Origin: Paraburkholderia caffeinilytica
Lineage (GTDB): Bacteria; Pseudomonadota; Gammaproteobacteria; Burkholderiales; Burkholderiaceae
Assembly: GCF_003368325.1 (NCBI RefSeq)
Contig: NZ_CP031466.1
Coordinates: 2,852,001-2,916,000 of the forward strand
DNA length: 64,000 nt
Direction of reading: 5' to 3'
Position 1 is the stretch's first letter. Each line of letters starts with the position of its first letter. The notes beneath the pieces were generated by a model. That model did not search any database, was not told where the DNA came from, and was given only the letters and a program-made list of their open reading frames with translations. Positions 63,901-64,000 of this stretch are shown piece by piece. The position numbers and the translations under genes were made by a program.

Positions 63901-64000
63901 GAGCGATGGTCGTCGGCGCGAGCGGTGTCAATGCGTCGGGTGGCATCGATCTGTCGGTCGCCAACACCGGGGCTTCGACGGACAATCTCACCCTCAACGG
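60933..64000 (+). CDS. TpsA filamentous-haemagglutinin-like exoprotein, 3' end outside window
   Basis: The plus frame from the ATG at 60933 stays open for 1022 codons to the window edge. A signal peptide (about 1-37, ending PSMAA) is followed by the TPS secretion domain (about 45-290) with NQNGI at 125-129 and the second conserved motif as SPNGE at 200-204. After FIDPYSLEVV (about 350) come long stretches of degenerate beta-helix repeats with many NGGT, LNNGTI and SGTG units. The protein is secreted by the TpsB gene just upstream and probably acts in adhesion or contact with other cells. A C-terminal toxin or adhesin tip, if any, is beyond the window. Confidence 0.92.
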   Translation, partial: MTTRNPLNMPAAVSPLRMSAMAVAAILMTWNMPSMAAPPAANTLPTGGTVTYGAAAITQSGNTLNINQRSGSAIASFGTFSIGANAVVNINQPGAASSFLARVTGSDPSQIYGLLKSNGTVALINQNGILVGPSGVVDVSRFIASTLNISDSDFLAGRLTFNSGDVAGRVENQGVIKTASGGSVYLIGADVKNSGVITSPNGEVLLAAGQTVQLVDTGTPGVTVNVTGTSGNVTNLGNIAAEAGSIGAAAGLINNSGAINASSVVNQGGRIFLRASQNLTTTASSNIAANGTAQGGNVTLYSDKVAYLDGTISAAGLAGPGGYVETSGKQSLDVVKLPTVGTGGKWFIDPYSLEVVSGSSSNTTTADNVITSTGSGSTISAGTVSTMLNSGTSVVLATGADGGTTGGDITVSAAINKTSGAAASLTLNADGNININADVTSTSNTLALNLNTNVNGIESGTHAVTVSNATVGLNGGALTVSDGLSASGNGTMVLANGGSLDLSHGGSLSAGNLTLLAGGTLNANASANLNLGGALTNGGTLSLTDSSLTAGSLLNTGTATFANATGSVSIVSNQGTLSMTSGSSITGETLTNTGNLALDSATLSFGTFTNDTGGNLSGNGTISVTSGSGALLNNGTISPGGNGTIGSLSINGGYSQSATGTLLIDIASASSYDTLIYSASSLTLGGTLQTNLLGGYVPTLGTTFAALSGPVSSTAPGVFRHVLGNVIDSSSGLQMIKPVYNSSGAGLSLAMAGSETLTYSGTDESLWGNTYFWSTHYFPTAIDNVVVAAGGRLSHGYYDGVDTVNSITFNTGSNLYLSGGTLNVANINGSGSVAVGGGVLGYTGVANLASLSLTDGGSIVGTGSGSQLNISSSFSQNGGTISTSGDMSVTQSTGDLVVGDITARNLTLTAASGAISQQFSPLHVTQQLSTSSANGTTLTLAGNQIAGISASNATTGDIAIVNHLDTADTSAVNVGRINNAGGNVSVSNTGAMVVGASGVNASGGIDLSVANTGASTDNLTLN

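Noticed and set aside
1..64000. CRISPR arrays, insertion-sequence transposases, tRNA or rRNA genes
   Set aside because: No regularly spaced repeats beyond the octamer array, no transposase or integrase reading frame and no tRNA-like cloverleaf were seen by eye; a covariance or profile search would be needed to exclude degenerate ones.

Overview
The window is high-GC proteobacterial DNA. Its gene content points to a Burkholderiaceae soil or plant-associated organism, most likely Paraburkholderia, Caballeronia or Burkholderia: a DUF4148 protein, XylAFGH with an AraC-type XylR, a YfiRNB c-di-GMP module, many ABC uptake/catabolic clusters and large type V secretion proteins. This placement is inferred from gene content, not from a marker gene. 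No rRNA or tRNA gene was seen.

Layout. 0-7.6 kb is signalling: a membrane GGDEF protein cut by the left edge, a periplasmic sugar-binding protein overlapping a NarX/UhpB-type histidine kinase with no response regulator beside it, and a yfiR-yfiN-yfiB operon ending in a perfect 5 x 8-bp tandem repeat. 7.7-15.7 kb is D-xylose use: xylA-xylF-xylG-xylH on the minus strand, divergent from xylR and galM; no xylulokinase gene is present. 15.9-22.2 kb is mixed: DUF4148, an orphan PotF-like binding protein, a cupin, DUF1275, a GlxA-type regulator and a broken gene. 22.2-26.8 kb is a mosaic of small accessory enzymes (GNAT, an AT-rich GT87-like membrane protein, a RibD/DHFR-fold reductase, Nudix, HAD) and another broken gene.

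26.9-38.4 kb begins with a ParA/MinD-type ATPase gene. A catabolic block follows (M20 deacylase, DUF1028, RidA, flavin monooxygenase, LysR, Rieske oxygenase, polyamine-type ABC transporter). A 36-bp piece of the ATPase gene (34/36 identical) recurs in the same orientation at the far end of the block. 38.4-47.9 kb is a second catabolic unit: a six-gene, mostly overlapping operon (FmdB-type zinc ribbon, hydantoinase, DHDPS-family lyase/deaminase and a three-subunit flavin/iron-sulfur dehydrogenase), divergent from a polar amino-acid ABC transporter and a GntR/FCD regulator. Near-identical operator-like sites lie at both control points.

48.1-55.2 kb holds a classical autotransporter, chrBA chromate resistance with a 36-bp palindrome reaching the chrB start codon, a cupredoxin, a His-rich lipoprotein and a Gly/Met/His-rich secreted protein. 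55.4-58.6 kb looks foreign: a structured RNA candidate resembling phage C4 antisense RNAs, then a three-gene AT-richer operon headed by a TIGR04255-family protein. This is the best candidate here for an undescribed system. 59.3-64.0 kb is a two-partner secretion pair whose large TpsA gene runs off the right edge.
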